Position numbers and translations under genes: made by a program. The notes under the pieces are model-generated. The model was not told where the DNA came from. It searched no databases and saw nothing but the letters and a program-made list of their open reading frames with translations. A stretch of 64,000 nucleotides of DNA from Prevotellaceae bacterium MN60 (lineage in GTDB: Bacteria; Bacteroidota; Bacteroidia; Bacteroidales; Bacteroidaceae). Of this stretch, positions 46,894-56,798 are shown one piece after another. The stretch's first letter is position 1, and each line of letters opens with the position of its first letter. The stretch covers positions 62,001-126,000 of the forward strand of contig FZQZ01000001.1 of the NCBI GenBank assembly GCA_900199555.1. Reading direction: 5' to 3'.

Positions 46894-48393
46894 TTACTGA
46901 TGCTGTTCGCGCAGCAAGTCATTAACAGTCTTAACAGGATTGAAAGTAGACAATGGAACCTCTACAAAAATGGTATTCCAGTCACTCATAGCACCATTCC
47001 ATAGACCAGGCAATTCAAGAGCCTGCAGTTCCTTACCATTTTTCGACTTCTGAGAAATAAAGCCCGTTGTTTTATCAACAAACTTGGGAAGGTCGAACGG
47101 ATTGCCTTGATAGTCTTTCACTGCACAAACCAAATCTACTGGATTAAAGTGGGTGCCCTTGGTAAACATATCCATATACTCCGTATTCGACTTGTCTATC
47201 TGAGAACTCTCAAGAATCTGAAGCGAGACGGTGCCATCTTGATTATAGGTGAGGAATGGACCACCACCTGGTTCACCAACATTCTTCACGACACCACATA
47301 CACGCATCGGTCTGTTGAGCTTATTACGCAGATAGTTGGCATCAACCGTATTATCCTTAGGATCTACACAGAGTGAATCCTTGACAAAGCGAGCAATCTC
47401 CTGCAATTGTGTATCTGTTGCGCCTTCGTCCAAGATACGCATATATTCAAATGCCTTCTTTTGTAAGCTAATCAAGAGTCCGGCAATAATCTGCTTCCAT
47501 GCTACAGTGTCAGCCTTTAAACGGTCAGGAACAACATTATCGATATTCTTGACGAAGATGATATCTGCATCTATCTCATTCAGATTCTCAATCAAAGCAC
47601 CATGTCCACCTGGACGGAACAACAGACTGCCATCACTATTGCGGAATGGTGTACCATCGGGATTAGCAGCTACTGTATCGGTGCTTGGCTTCTGCTCAGA
47701 GAAAGTAATGTCATAACGAATGCCATACTTCTGAGAATAGAAGTTAGCCTTCTCAGCTACTTTCTGCTTGAAGAGTTCCATGTGCTCATGAGAGACTGTA
47801 AAGTGGACAAAAGCCTCACCATTAGAAGCAGCATACATAGCACCCTCAACCAAATGCTCCTCCATAGGAGTACGAGGACCCTCGGGGTAATTATGGAAGA
47901 GAAGCAGTCCTTTAGGTAGCTGACCATAGTTGAGTCCTTCGGCTTTCAGCATATTGGCAGCGATAGCCTTATAGTTACCTTCTGCCATCAATGTCTTGAT
48001 GTCCTTACCGTTATTCTTTTGGCAGGCTACATCTAACTCATTGTAGAAAGCAAATTTGCGGATATGGTCAAAGAACTTATTCTCAAAAGGAGTTGTTGGC
48101 ATGTCGTAATCTGCATCTACAAAGGCAAACATATCCTTGAACATACGACTGGCAGCACCAGAAGCGGGGACAAACTTGACTACGCGTTTGCCTTGTGCCT
48201 TGTATTGTTGCCATGCAGCAACATAATTCTTACTCTCTATAGGAGTAGGAACGATAATGCCTTTTCCTATAGCTGCTGCAGCCTCCAACTTCAAAAAGGG
48301 GAAACCAGTCTTAAACTGCCCCAACTGTGTGTCAATCTGTTGTTCAGAAATACCTTTCTGAGCAATCTGTTTTAGGTCGTGTTGTGTTAGCAT
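46894..48393 (-). CDS. DUF4301 protein, nucleotidyltransferase-like
   Basis: 499 aa, cytoplasmic. 'VVKFVPASGAASRMFKDMFA' near residue 72 resembles the GxGxR nucleotide loop of sugar-nucleotide pyrophosphorylases, and 'FRPGGHGALIENLNEIDADI' near 267 fits their second sugar/nucleotide site. No activity is known to me for this Bacteroidetes family. It follows the capD-like gene by 21 bases, so a role in making an activated sugar for the capsule is a reasonable guess. Confidence 0.75.
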   Translation of the reverse strand: MLTQHDLKQIAQKGISEQQIDTQLGQFKTGFPFLKLEAAAAIGKGIIVPTPIESKNYVAAWQQYKAQGKRVVKFVPASGAASRMFKDMFAFVDADYDMPTTPFENKFFDHIRKFAFYNELDVACQKNNGKDIKTLMAEGNYKAIAANMLKAEGLNYGQLPKGLLLFHNYPEGPRTPMEEHLVEGAMYAASNGEAFVHFTVSHEHMELFKQKVAEKANFYSQKYGIRYDITFSEQKPSTDTVAANPDGTPFRNSDGSLLFRPGGHGALIENLNEIDADIIFVKNIDNVVPDRLKADTVAWKQIIAGLLISLQKKAFEYMRILDEGATDTQLQEIARFVKDSLCVDPKDNTVDANYLRNKLNRPMRVCGVVKNVGEPGGGPFLTYNQDGTVSLQILESSQIDKSNTEYMDMFTKGTHFNPVDLVCAVKDYQGNPFDLPKFVDKTTGFISQKSKNGKELQALELPGLWNGAMSDWNTIFVEVPLSTFNPVKTVNDLLREQHQ

Positions 48394-48414
48394 ATTATTA
48401 TATAAGTTATTAAG

Positions 48415-50331
48415 TTATTGATCGAGTACCTCATAAACCGAGTTATTCGATTTATATTCAGGTACGATATCTTTCATCTTCTTAACCGTTGCCATATTGT
48501 CGTAGTGCGTTGAGATTTCAATCAACTCGGCAATGTCTTTTTCTACCTCGGCATAGTCGTAGTTACGAACCTCAGCAATACGAATCTTTTCATGGAACGT
48601 AGGCTTGGTACCTTCCAAGTCGTTGAGCATCTCTTCATAGAGTTTCTCACCTGGACGCAAACCTGTATACTTAATCTCTACATTATGAGCGCCACTAAGT
48701 CTAATCATACGCTTTGCAAGGTCGGCGATTCTCACTGGTTTACCCATATCAAAGACAAAGATTTCGCCACCATTACCCTTTGTTCCTGCTTCCAAGACAA
48801 GTTTACATGCCTCTGGAATCAACATAAAGTAACGAACGATACGTTCATCAGTTACCGTAACAGGACCACCGTTCTTTATCTGTTCTTTAAACAATGGAAT
48901 AACCGAACCATTAGAACCTAACACATTACCAAAACGTGTGGTAACAAACTGGGTAGTGCTAGTTTTACCTAAAGCTTGAACATAGATTTCACAGATACGC
49001 TTTGAGCAGCCCATCACATTGGTAGGATTCACAGCCTTGTCAGTAGAAACCATCACAAACTTCTTAACGCCATATTTGACACTGAGGTCTGCAATAATCT
49101 TCGTACCATAGACATTATTCTGTACTGCCTCCGAAGGATTCTCTTCCATCATTGGAACGTGCTTATAAGCAGCAGCATGGAATACATAATCAGGACGGAA
49201 CTCGCTAAAGATATGCTCCATACGATCCTTCTTACAGATAGAAGTAACTATCGTCTCTGTTGGGATGCCAGCAAAATCTTTTGCCATCATCAACTGAAGA
49301 TCGTGCTCAGGAGTTTCTGCTTGGTCAATTAGCATCAAGGCTCCAGGCTTATATACAGCAATCTGACGAACAAGTTCTGAACCGATAGAACCAGCAGAAC
49401 CTGTAATCAAGATACGCTTATCACTCAGCAATTCACCCACAGACTTCATATCAACACGAATTTCATCACGAGGCAGCAAATCTTCTACACTAACCTCCTT
49501 CATTTGGTAATTGTTCAAATGTCCGTCCTCTAGTTTTCCATTCTTTACGTTAACCTCCTTAGCTGTTTGTGACATGAAGATTTTAACACCTGTATTTAGA
49601 ATCTCATCCTGCAATTGCTGGGCATTACGGAATTCTTTAATACGCTGTGGAGCTACCAAAATAGCTTCAATACGATATCTTTTAATAATTTGAGCAATAT
49701 CATCTGTTGCATTGAACACTCTCAATCCCATAATTCTACTATGGTTTGAGTTGGGTTCTGCAGCAATAAAACCTTTCACATTAAAACGTGCAGGACTTTG
49801 TGTACGAATACCCTTTGCTAAAGCTGCCCCCGTCTCCATAGCACCATAGATAAGTACACGAATAGCTCTAGAATCAAGAGTAGTTACCTCATAGAGAGTC
49901 TTTACCAGTACACGCAAACCCCACATAAAGAGTGTGGCAATGATGTACATCAGTATGATATGACGGAAAGGCAAATGATAAAACTCTCTACCTGGGTAAT
50001 AAAGAACCAAATAGTGCATTAAGTAGGCAATACATAACGATACCGCATTGGCATAGAACACTCGTGTTAAATCAACAAACGACGAGTAACGCACAATGCC
50101 CGAATATGTATGAAACATCTTCGCTCCAAAAAAGGTCGGGATAGCATACATAAACAACGTTTTCAGCAACATCAACTGGTCTAAGCCATCCATTCTTCGG
50201 AAGATGAATAGCCAATATGTTAGCACACCAGCTAACATCATAATACAAAAATCCAACACAAGAATAGCCCAATAAGGTAAGGCATTCTTGCTAAAATACC
50301 AGGTTAACAGCTTATCAAAAGGTTTTATCAT
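48415..50331 (-). CDS. Membrane-bound nucleotide-sugar 4,6-dehydratase (CapD/WbpM/PglF-like)
   Basis: 638 aa. Four membrane helices fill about residues 12-130, then a first Rossmann-like CoA-binding domain and the dehydratase domain from about 305 ('ILITGSAGSIGSELVRQI'). 'VSTDKAVNPTNVMGCSKRI' carries the MxxxK that replaces the usual YxxxK in this family, and 'TRFGNVLGSNGSVIPLF' follows. It converts UDP-GlcNAc to a 4-keto-6-deoxy sugar, the first step to sugars such as bacillosamine or QuiNAc. Follows wza- and wzz-like genes. Confidence 0.9.
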   Translation of the reverse strand: MIKPFDKLLTWYFSKNALPYWAILVLDFCIMMLAGVLTYWLFIFRRMDGLDQLMLLKTLFMYAIPTFFGAKMFHTYSGIVRYSSFVDLTRVFYANAVSLCIAYLMHYLVLYYPGREFYHLPFRHIILMYIIATLFMWGLRVLVKTLYEVTTLDSRAIRVLIYGAMETGAALAKGIRTQSPARFNVKGFIAAEPNSNHSRIMGLRVFNATDDIAQIIKRYRIEAILVAPQRIKEFRNAQQLQDEILNTGVKIFMSQTAKEVNVKNGKLEDGHLNNYQMKEVSVEDLLPRDEIRVDMKSVGELLSDKRILITGSAGSIGSELVRQIAVYKPGALMLIDQAETPEHDLQLMMAKDFAGIPTETIVTSICKKDRMEHIFSEFRPDYVFHAAAYKHVPMMEENPSEAVQNNVYGTKIIADLSVKYGVKKFVMVSTDKAVNPTNVMGCSKRICEIYVQALGKTSTTQFVTTRFGNVLGSNGSVIPLFKEQIKNGGPVTVTDERIVRYFMLIPEACKLVLEAGTKGNGGEIFVFDMGKPVRIADLAKRMIRLSGAHNVEIKYTGLRPGEKLYEEMLNDLEGTKPTFHEKIRIAEVRNYDYAEVEKDIAELIEISTHYDNMATVKKMKDIVPEYKSNNSVYEVLDQ

Positions 50332-50415
50332 AGTTTTAAATTCATCTGTCTATATTATTCGTCTTTAGAAACGAACAAAAAATCAATCATTCTTTATTAT
50401 TACTGCCACACATAC

Positions 50416-51504
50416 TTATGAAATACCGAGAAGTGGTTTGATATCATCCTCTTTATATAAAGCGAATGCTGTAGTTCCCAAGAAAGCAAGGAACATGAAA
50501 ATCAAGCACATCTTTGCACGAGCTGGTCCAGCCTTTCTGACAGGAACAGTAGCAGGTTCCAATTCTGTGAACGCAGGCGTATCTTTCTGCACATCAAGCT
50601 CTGCTTGCTGTAACTGGGCAGAAGCCTGCATATACACTTGTGACTGTATCTGTAACTCTTGGTTCAACTTATTTTGCTCACTACGCAAGCTTTCAAAGAA
50701 CACACGTTGGTTAGCATCCGAGAAAGAGGCATAGCGACGACGAGCCTGCTCATAGCGAACCTTGGCTTCGGCATATGCTTTTTTAGAAAACTCCAAATCA
50801 TTGCGTGCCTTCTTTGTACGATACTCAGTGATAAAATCCTGCAAACGCTGTTGAACAGAATCTGCCATGGTTGCTGCAATCAAAGGATCTTGATCCACTA
50901 CATCAATGGTAATCACCATCGTCTTCTTATCGACATCACAAATGATACGTTTCTTCATTGAATTAACGATAGCGGTCTGCTTCTTTGTCAAGCGGAATGG
51001 ATCAACAGATTTAGTTTCTTTTTTCTTTTCCTTAGTAAACAAACCAAAGAAAGCTTTAGTTGTTGCTCCAATAGCCTCTGACCACCAAGTTGATTTCTGC
51101 TCATTAGCCAGATAATCATAATAGGTCATCATAGTGTCGTCTTTATCACGATGAATCTTTATGGGAAACAACGTGGTATGGAAAGCAACACTATTCATCA
51201 AATCAGGATAGAGGGTTGGGAACAGAGCCTCCGTACTATTAGCCATTGCACCACTGATATTCAATCCAAAGGTACTAGCTAAACTAGAGAGAGAGCTACG
51301 ACTACGTGTACTATTCAACTCAGGGCTGAGCTTTACAGTACATTTATAATAGTTGGGAAGACTCATAGTATAAACGACAGCTATTACTGCAGTAACAGCG
51401 AAGACCTTTAAGTACAACTTCTTGTACTTCTTCAAATCCTTGAAGATCTTAACAAAGTCTATAGAAGACTCTTCCTGAGGTATATTATTTTCTTCTGATA
51501 TCAT
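50416..51504 (-). CDS. Polysaccharide chain-length protein, Wzz family
   Basis: 362 aa. Membrane helices at about 33-50 ('LKVFAVTAVIAVVYTM') and 337-353 ('MCLIFMFLAFLGTTAFAL') frame a periplasmic part with a long coiled coil (about 220-310). 'MSLPNYYKCTVKLSPE' is the typical post-helix motif. It sets polymer length and couples to the export channel. No kinase domain is attached. Confidence 0.88.
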   Translation of the reverse strand: MISEENNIPQEESSIDFVKIFKDLKKYKKLYLKVFAVTAVIAVVYTMSLPNYYKCTVKLSPELNSTRSRSSLSSLASTFGLNISGAMANSTEALFPTLYPDLMNSVAFHTTLFPIKIHRDKDDTMMTYYDYLANEQKSTWWSEAIGATTKAFFGLFTKEKKKETKSVDPFRLTKKQTAIVNSMKKRIICDVDKKTMVITIDVVDQDPLIAATMADSVQQRLQDFITEYRTKKARNDLEFSKKAYAEAKVRYEQARRRYASFSDANQRVFFESLRSEQNKLNQELQIQSQVYMQASAQLQQAELDVQKDTPAFTELEPATVPVRKAGPARAKMCLIFMFLAFLGTTAFALYKEDDIKPLLGIS

Positions 51505-51527
51505 AATCGAATACTATTTATTTCGGA

Positions 51528-54020
51528 TTACTTCAACAAGTTAGCAATTGAGGCAATCATAGTAGCAAGTGATGCCATGCTAGTACCTATGCCAAGCCAT
51601 TGATTGAGGTTGTTACCTTCCTTCTTAACCTTACTTGGAACGATAATCTCACAACCTGGTTCAATCTTTCCTTTCTTAGCCATTGACATCGTTCCATTTT
51701 GATAAACGATATAAGCACTGCGCTTCTTTGCGCGATCACCGAAGCCACCAGCCTGTTCGATATAATACTTATAGCCCTTACCTTCTTCATAGGCTACAGT
51801 ATTGGGGGTATATACGTCACCACTGATACGAACAGTATGATTGAAGCGTGGAATAGTCAACTCATCACCATCCATCAACTCGATATCCTTGGTTGAACCA
51901 GGATTTGCCAAAGCTTCGTCAAGGTGGATACCTACAGGATAATTAATACGGACAGCCAACTTACTCAAAGAAATAGAGTCTTCTGAGTCTGAAGTCTGAC
52001 GAGCCATACGAATAATTGAACGAATACGAGCGCGCTCATCCTCATTCATCTTACGCATCAATCGGGCACCACGGATATCGGCACCTTCAACAGCACCACC
52101 AGCAGCTTTCACAAGATCCGTTAAACGCATATTCTTACGCTCCATTGTATATGAGCCACGGAACATAATCTCACCATCAACAGTAACGGTGATAGGATTC
52201 TGATAAGTAGGACTACGACGAATCTGTACAATATCAAATGGTTCCAGAATGAAGTTCTTATCGTTGCCCAAATTGAAATTCTCATCAATGGTAAACGTAA
52301 ATGTCTTCTTCAACTCCATGCCTGCACTTGTTGCATGGGGATCATGGTACATACGAGAAACGTCAACCTTAGCTGTTGATGCAGCATAGGTAAGTCCACC
52401 TGCCTGAAGAATAAAGTCTTCAATCGTTATACTATCTGCATATTCATATTCTCCAGGGAATACTACCTCACCTAAGATAGTGATAGAGCGACGATTCTGA
52501 TGCTCGGGGATTGTCGGTATGAAGAGTACGTCCTCATTCTGAAGTGGTACGTCTGGCTCCGTACCATTCATGATACCCTCAAGATTAATAGAGAGGACCT
52601 CCTGAGTACGATTAGGCTTCAGTCGACGCAATACAGCGCGATTTGTCATAGCCTCAGAAGTCATACCCTCAGCACGTTCCAACAGGCTCTTTACACTGAA
52701 GACTTTTTCTCCAAGATGGTACATACCAGGACGAGAAACCGCACCATTTATCTGCACCATATTCTCATACAAATCGAAATTAGCTTCTACACTAACTTCA
52801 TCACCATCATTGAGTCTGAATGATGAGAAATCGAATTCATCAACATTGAACACATTCTTCATCGCTTCAGTATTGCGCAATACACGAATCGTCTGCTTAT
52901 AAGCATCACTAGAGAATCCACCTGCATATCTCAACAAGGTTTCAAGACTCTCTCCATCACGTAATTCATACGACATTGGACGTTTAATATGTCCTGAGAT
53001 ATTTACCAGGTTGTCATATGTACCAACCTGAATCACGTCATTATCTTCTAGACGAACATTACCTGCCAAACGACCATTGAGAATAAACTCATATACATCA
53101 ACAACGGTCACTAACCTACCCTGACGATAGAGTTTAATGTTACGGAGCGTTCCAAGGTCATTAATACCGCCTGCCATATACAATGCATGATAGACCGTTG
53201 ACAATGAGCTAAGTGTATAGGTACCAGGAACGCGGACTTCACCAAGTACATTAATCTGAATAGAACGAGTTTGTCCGAGGGTGGTTTTAATCTGAGAAGA
53301 TGAGAAGTATCTACCCAAACGGCTGCTAATACGAGAACGAGCTGCACCAATAGTAAGACCGCTTACTGCAATTGGACCAAATTCGGGGATTGTTATATCA
53401 CCATCAGGGCTAATTGTCAGTTTCATACTCTCTTGAGAACCACCATAGATATCAACAACCAACACATCACCAGGACCTAGAACATAATTCTGAGGAGTGG
53501 CAATATTCATATTTGGTGCAAAAGTCAAACGAGGATTATTAAAAATGTTATGTCCAAAGACTTGTCTATTTACGCGATCACCTCCTTTGGCCTTAGCATC
53601 TGGATCATCATCTTGATCATCAATTACGAGTTCATCATCTAACAATTCATCTGCATCAACAAGTTGCATCGTGGGATTATCAACAGCTTCAGAATTACTT
53701 CTCGAACGATCAAGAGCTTGTCTAAGACCATTATCAACGGCATTACTCATACCTGCTTTATTGATTTGGTTAGCATACTGACCGCGCAAACGCTGCAACT
53801 GTTGTGGGGTAGCGCCTTGACGAAGTAATGAGGTAGCAATCTGTGCTTCTGAAGCTCCAGAACGCTTTTGGCTAAGAGCACTACGCACTGCCTGACCATC
53901 ACTAACACCTCCGCTGCTGCTTGAACTAGTACTACCTGTTGCACCACCACCAGCATTTTGAGCGTTAGTTACCATTATGCAACAAACGATTGAGAATAAG
54001 ATTAGATAAATTCGTTTCAT
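51528..54020 (-). CDS. Polysaccharide export outer-membrane protein with SLBB repeats (Wza-like)
   Basis: 830 aa from the ATG at 54020; a longer frame to 54056 would add 12 residues before the signal peptide 'MKRIYLILFSIVCCIMVTNA'. A low-complexity G/S/D-rich region runs to about 150. Then come the polysaccharide export domain ('NYVLGPGDVLVVDIYG', about 175-250) and about six SLBB domains ('INVLGEVRVPGTYTLSS', 'VNISGHIKRPMSYEL', 'ILGEVVFPGEYEY'), with a C-terminal hydrophobic helix. Wza proteins have two SLBB copies; this long form is usual in Bacteroidetes. It forms the export pore for capsule or exopolysaccharide. Confidence 0.88.
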   Translation of the reverse strand: MKRIYLILFSIVCCIMVTNAQNAGGGATGSTSSSSSGGVSDGQAVRSALSQKRSGASEAQIATSLLRQGATPQQLQRLRGQYANQINKAGMSNAVDNGLRQALDRSRSNSEAVDNPTMQLVDADELLDDELVIDDQDDDPDAKAKGGDRVNRQVFGHNIFNNPRLTFAPNMNIATPQNYVLGPGDVLVVDIYGGSQESMKLTISPDGDITIPEFGPIAVSGLTIGAARSRISSRLGRYFSSSQIKTTLGQTRSIQINVLGEVRVPGTYTLSSLSTVYHALYMAGGINDLGTLRNIKLYRQGRLVTVVDVYEFILNGRLAGNVRLEDNDVIQVGTYDNLVNISGHIKRPMSYELRDGESLETLLRYAGGFSSDAYKQTIRVLRNTEAMKNVFNVDEFDFSSFRLNDGDEVSVEANFDLYENMVQINGAVSRPGMYHLGEKVFSVKSLLERAEGMTSEAMTNRAVLRRLKPNRTQEVLSINLEGIMNGTEPDVPLQNEDVLFIPTIPEHQNRRSITILGEVVFPGEYEYADSITIEDFILQAGGLTYAASTAKVDVSRMYHDPHATSAGMELKKTFTFTIDENFNLGNDKNFILEPFDIVQIRRSPTYQNPITVTVDGEIMFRGSYTMERKNMRLTDLVKAAGGAVEGADIRGARLMRKMNEDERARIRSIIRMARQTSDSEDSISLSKLAVRINYPVGIHLDEALANPGSTKDIELMDGDELTIPRFNHTVRISGDVYTPNTVAYEEGKGYKYYIEQAGGFGDRAKKRSAYIVYQNGTMSMAKKGKIEPGCEIIVPSKVKKEGNNLNQWLGIGTSMASLATMIASIANLLK

Positions 54021-54106
54021 ATACAATTTAGTTTTTCTCTTACATACACACCCCATTCAAAGTAAGATATAATCTCACATTTAAAGAATTAGGCTTTTAC
54101 AGTCTG

Positions 54107-54114
54107 CAAAGGTA
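54107..54114 (-). promoter_or_regulatory. Promoter -7 box of the capsule cluster
   Basis: TACCTTTG on the minus strand, about 85 bases before the wza-like ATG. No -33 match. Confidence 0.55.
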
Positions 54115-54192
54115 CGCATAAAACTTGAATCTTGCAGAAAAAACAAGAATAAAGTTGACGCAAGAAAATGGAATTAGGATATTTTAACAATA

Positions 54193-54238
54193 AAAGCGAT
54201 TACACCTTAGACATAATAATATAAGGTATAATCGCTTT
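54193..54238 (-). terminator. Hairpin behind the DUF3127 gene
   Basis: AAAGCGATTA-N-ACCTTA pairs with TAAGGT-N-TAATCGCTTT (17 positions, one mismatch) around a 12-base loop; T-rich sequence follows on the minus strand. Confidence 0.7.
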
Positions 54239-54256
54239 AGCTATCAGAATCTAATC

Positions 54257-54664
54257 TTAGAAGGGCAGATCGTCGGCACTATCCTCCCCTGCAGGTTCCT
54301 GAGTTGGAGGGAATGGAGATGTTGCATCCTGAGGAGCAGCAGCCTGCTGAGCATAAGGAGCGGCACCCTGAGTTGGAGCGGCCATAGGCGCAGCGCCACG
54401 TACTACATTGTATGCACGAACATCATTAAACCAACGACCATTAAACTCATGTGCATCTATATCGAACTGAACTGTCAGATCTTCACCCATCTGAATATTG
54501 AACTGCTTGATACGGTCCTCACCAAACACACGGAACACACATTTGCGAGGGAACTGTCCAGGAACCTCAATAACATAATCCTGTGACATCCATGAGTTAC
54601 CAGTGCGCTGAGAAACACCACTACTTGCCGGTAATACGGCAATAATCTTACCTGTTAAATCCAT
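54257..54664 (-). CDS. DUF3127 OB-fold protein with SSB-like tail
   Basis: 135 aa. Residues 1-90 match the DUF3127 family ('MDLTGKIIAVLPASSGVSQR', 'QFPRKCVFRVFGEDRI'), an OB-like domain. A flexible Ala/Pro/Gln linker ends in 'EDSADDLPF', very like the acidic DDxPF tip with which SSB recruits repair proteins. It is probably a DNA-binding accessory protein. Divergent from dnaN. The upstream box TAATTTCG misses the consensus by one base. Confidence 0.8.
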   Translation of the reverse strand: MDLTGKIIAVLPASSGVSQRTGNSWMSQDYVIEVPGQFPRKCVFRVFGEDRIKQFNIQMGEDLTVQFDIDAHEFNGRWFNDVRAYNVVRGAAPMAAPTQGAAPYAQQAAAPQDATSPFPPTQEPAGEDSADDLPF

Positions 54665-54754
54665 AACTTAATAAATATTTTTAATGCTTTTTTTCGTTTC
54701 AGATTGCGAAATTACGGAAAATAATTTTAAAAACATCATTTTTCCCAAAATATT

Positions 54755-54786
54755 TTTGCATTTGAGCAACTTATTTTGTATTTTTG
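54755..54786 (+). promoter_or_regulatory. dnaN promoter
   Basis: TTTG (54755-54758), 20 bases, TATTTTTG (54779-54786), about 44 bases before the ATG. Confidence 0.65.
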
Positions 54787-54830
54787 TGGTCAATTTAGCA
54801 TATAAAGATAAAACTTAAATAAAAATACAC

Positions 54831-55955
54831 ATGAGATTTACAGTTTCCAGCACTGCGCTTAGCAGCAAACTTACCGCTCTATCTAGAGTAATTAACAGTA
54901 AGAACTCTCTGCCTATCTTAGCAGACTTTTTATTCGACGTACAGGACAATGTACTTTATCTGACTGCTTCAGATAGCGAGAATGTGATGAAGACACAAGT
55001 CGAGCTAACCGAATCTGATGGTAACAGTCGCTTTGCCATTGGTAATCACGACCTATTGGAAGCTGTCAAGGGTTTCTCTGAGCAGCCCATCACCTTCGAT
55101 ATTGATTTTACCGCAAATCTTGCAAAAATCACCTATCAGAATGGATTATTCTCACTGCCAGTAGAGAATGCTGACGAGTTCCCACAAGCTCAGAGCATTA
55201 GCGACGGAGCCAACGAGATTGTTATCCCCAATGCTCTATTAGCAGAGAATATCAATCGTTCACTGTTTGCAACAGCTCAGGATGAGTTACGTCCTGTAAT
55301 GAACGGTATCTACTTTGATTTAACAGCAGAGTGCCTGGCTGTTGTTGCTAGCGATGGTCACAAGTTGGTACGCAACAAGATTCTGTCAATCCGTAGTGAG
55401 CAGCCTGCAGCGTTCATTCTGCCCAAAAAGCCAGCTTCACTTCTGAAGAACCTGTTGGGTAAAGATGGCGGTGATGTTACTATTCGTTTCGATGAGCGTA
55501 ACGCACAAATCAACTATGGTGATGGAGAAATCACTTGTCGTTTGATTGAAGGACGTTATCCCAACTACAATTCTGTTATTCCACAGAATAATCCTAACCA
55601 ATTGACTGTTGACCGCATGACACTGTTAGCAGCACTGCGTCGCGTACAGCCATTTGCCAACGATTCTAGCAACCTCATCCGTTTCCACGTTGAAGGTGGC
55701 ACACTGCAGTTGGACGCTGAGGATTACGACTTCTCTAAGACTGCTACAGAGCGTATGGCATGTGATTATAATGGACAACCCATGAGCATTGGTTTCAAAG
55801 GTGCTTCATTCATAGAGATTCTTAGCAATTTCGATTGTCAGGATGTCATCATTCAGTTGGCAGATCCTAGCCGTGCTGGTTTGGTATTACCTTCTGAGCA
55901 GCCAGAGAATCAAGATGTGCTGATGCTGATGATGCCAATGCTGATTAACGACTAA
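54831..55955 (+). CDS. dnaN: DNA polymerase III sliding clamp (beta)
   Basis: 374 aa in three clamp domains. 'MRFTVSSTALSSKLTALSRV', 'DELRPVMNGIYFDLTAECLA' and the C-terminal 'ENQDVLMLMMPMLIND' are beta-clamp features. The ring tethers the replicative polymerase to DNA. It is not next to dnaA here; it heads an operon with a DnaQ-like exonuclease and coaBC. Confidence 0.97.
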   Translation: MRFTVSSTALSSKLTALSRVINSKNSLPILADFLFDVQDNVLYLTASDSENVMKTQVELTESDGNSRFAIGNHDLLEAVKGFSEQPITFDIDFTANLAKITYQNGLFSLPVENADEFPQAQSISDGANEIVIPNALLAENINRSLFATAQDELRPVMNGIYFDLTAECLAVVASDGHKLVRNKILSIRSEQPAAFILPKKPASLLKNLLGKDGGDVTIRFDERNAQINYGDGEITCRLIEGRYPNYNSVIPQNNPNQLTVDRMTLLAALRRVQPFANDSSNLIRFHVEGGTLQLDAEDYDFSKTATERMACDYNGQPMSIGFKGASFIEILSNFDCQDVIIQLADPSRAGLVLPSEQPENQDVLMLMMPMLIND

Positions 55956-55970
55956 TCGATATTGACATTG

Positions 55971-56798
55971 ATGAAACTGAATCTACAGAAACCACTCGTG
56001 ATTTTTGACTTGGAGACGACGGGACTTGACTTAGTCAAGGACCGTGTCATCCAGTTATCATATATTAAGGTCTATCCTGATGGTCACGAAGAAAGAGGTG
56101 ACGAAATCATCAACCCCGAGAAGCCTATTCCTGATGAAGTAGTACAGCTTACGGGTATATCCAATGATGACGTAAAGGGTAAGCCAACTTTTAAGCAGTT
56201 GGCAACCAATCTCAGTCAGGTATTTACCGGTTCTGACATTGCAGGTTTTAACTCCAACCACTTTGACGTGCCTATGTTGGCAGAAGAATTCCTCAGAGCA
56301 GGTATCGACTTCGATTTCTCTAAATGTCGTTTGATTGATGTACAGACTATCTTCCACAAGATGGAACGTCGCAATCTTGCAGCAGCCTATAAGTTCTACT
56401 GCGGTCATAAAATGGAGGATGATTTTGAAGCCCACCGTGCAGACCAAGATACCGAAGCCACCTATCGTGTACTATTAGGTCAGTTAGACTATTATACCGA
56501 AGAACATCAGCGTGAGTTGGGTGAAGATCCAACAGGCCGAGTATTGTCTAACGACATGCAGGTTCTTGCTGATTTCTCTAAGGTGAACGATAATGTTGAC
56601 TTTGCAGGTCGAATCATATGGGCTGACGTGAAAGGACAGCGCACAGAAGTATTCAACTTCGGTAAGCACAAGGGTGTTCCCGTAGCCGATGTGTTACGTT
56701 TCGACCCAGGATACTATAGTTGGATTTTGGGTGGTGATTTCACCTACAACACCAAACAAGTGCTTACTCGTATCCGTTTAAGAGAGGCTAACAAATAA
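55971..56798 (+). CDS. DnaQ-like 3'-5' exonuclease (DEDDh)
   Basis: 275 aa from the ATG at 55971, 15 bases after dnaN; an upstream TTG adds three residues and is less likely. 'VIFDLETTGLD' gives D13 and E15, 'GFNSNHFDVPML' the second Asp and 'HRADQDTEATYRVL' the His/Asp, so the DEDDh set is complete. The last about 80 residues form a small extra domain ('VFNFGKHKGVPVADVLRFDP') also seen in other Bacteroidetes exonucleases. Likely proofreading epsilon subunit, given the clamp neighbour. Confidence 0.88.
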   Translation: MKLNLQKPLVIFDLETTGLDLVKDRVIQLSYIKVYPDGHEERGDEIINPEKPIPDEVVQLTGISNDDVKGKPTFKQLATNLSQVFTGSDIAGFNSNHFDVPMLAEEFLRAGIDFDFSKCRLIDVQTIFHKMERRNLAAAYKFYCGHKMEDDFEAHRADQDTEATYRVLLGQLDYYTEEHQRELGEDPTGRVLSNDMQVLADFSKVNDNVDFAGRIIWADVKGQRTEVFNFGKHKGVPVADVLRFDPGYYSWILGGDFTYNTKQVLTRIRLREANK

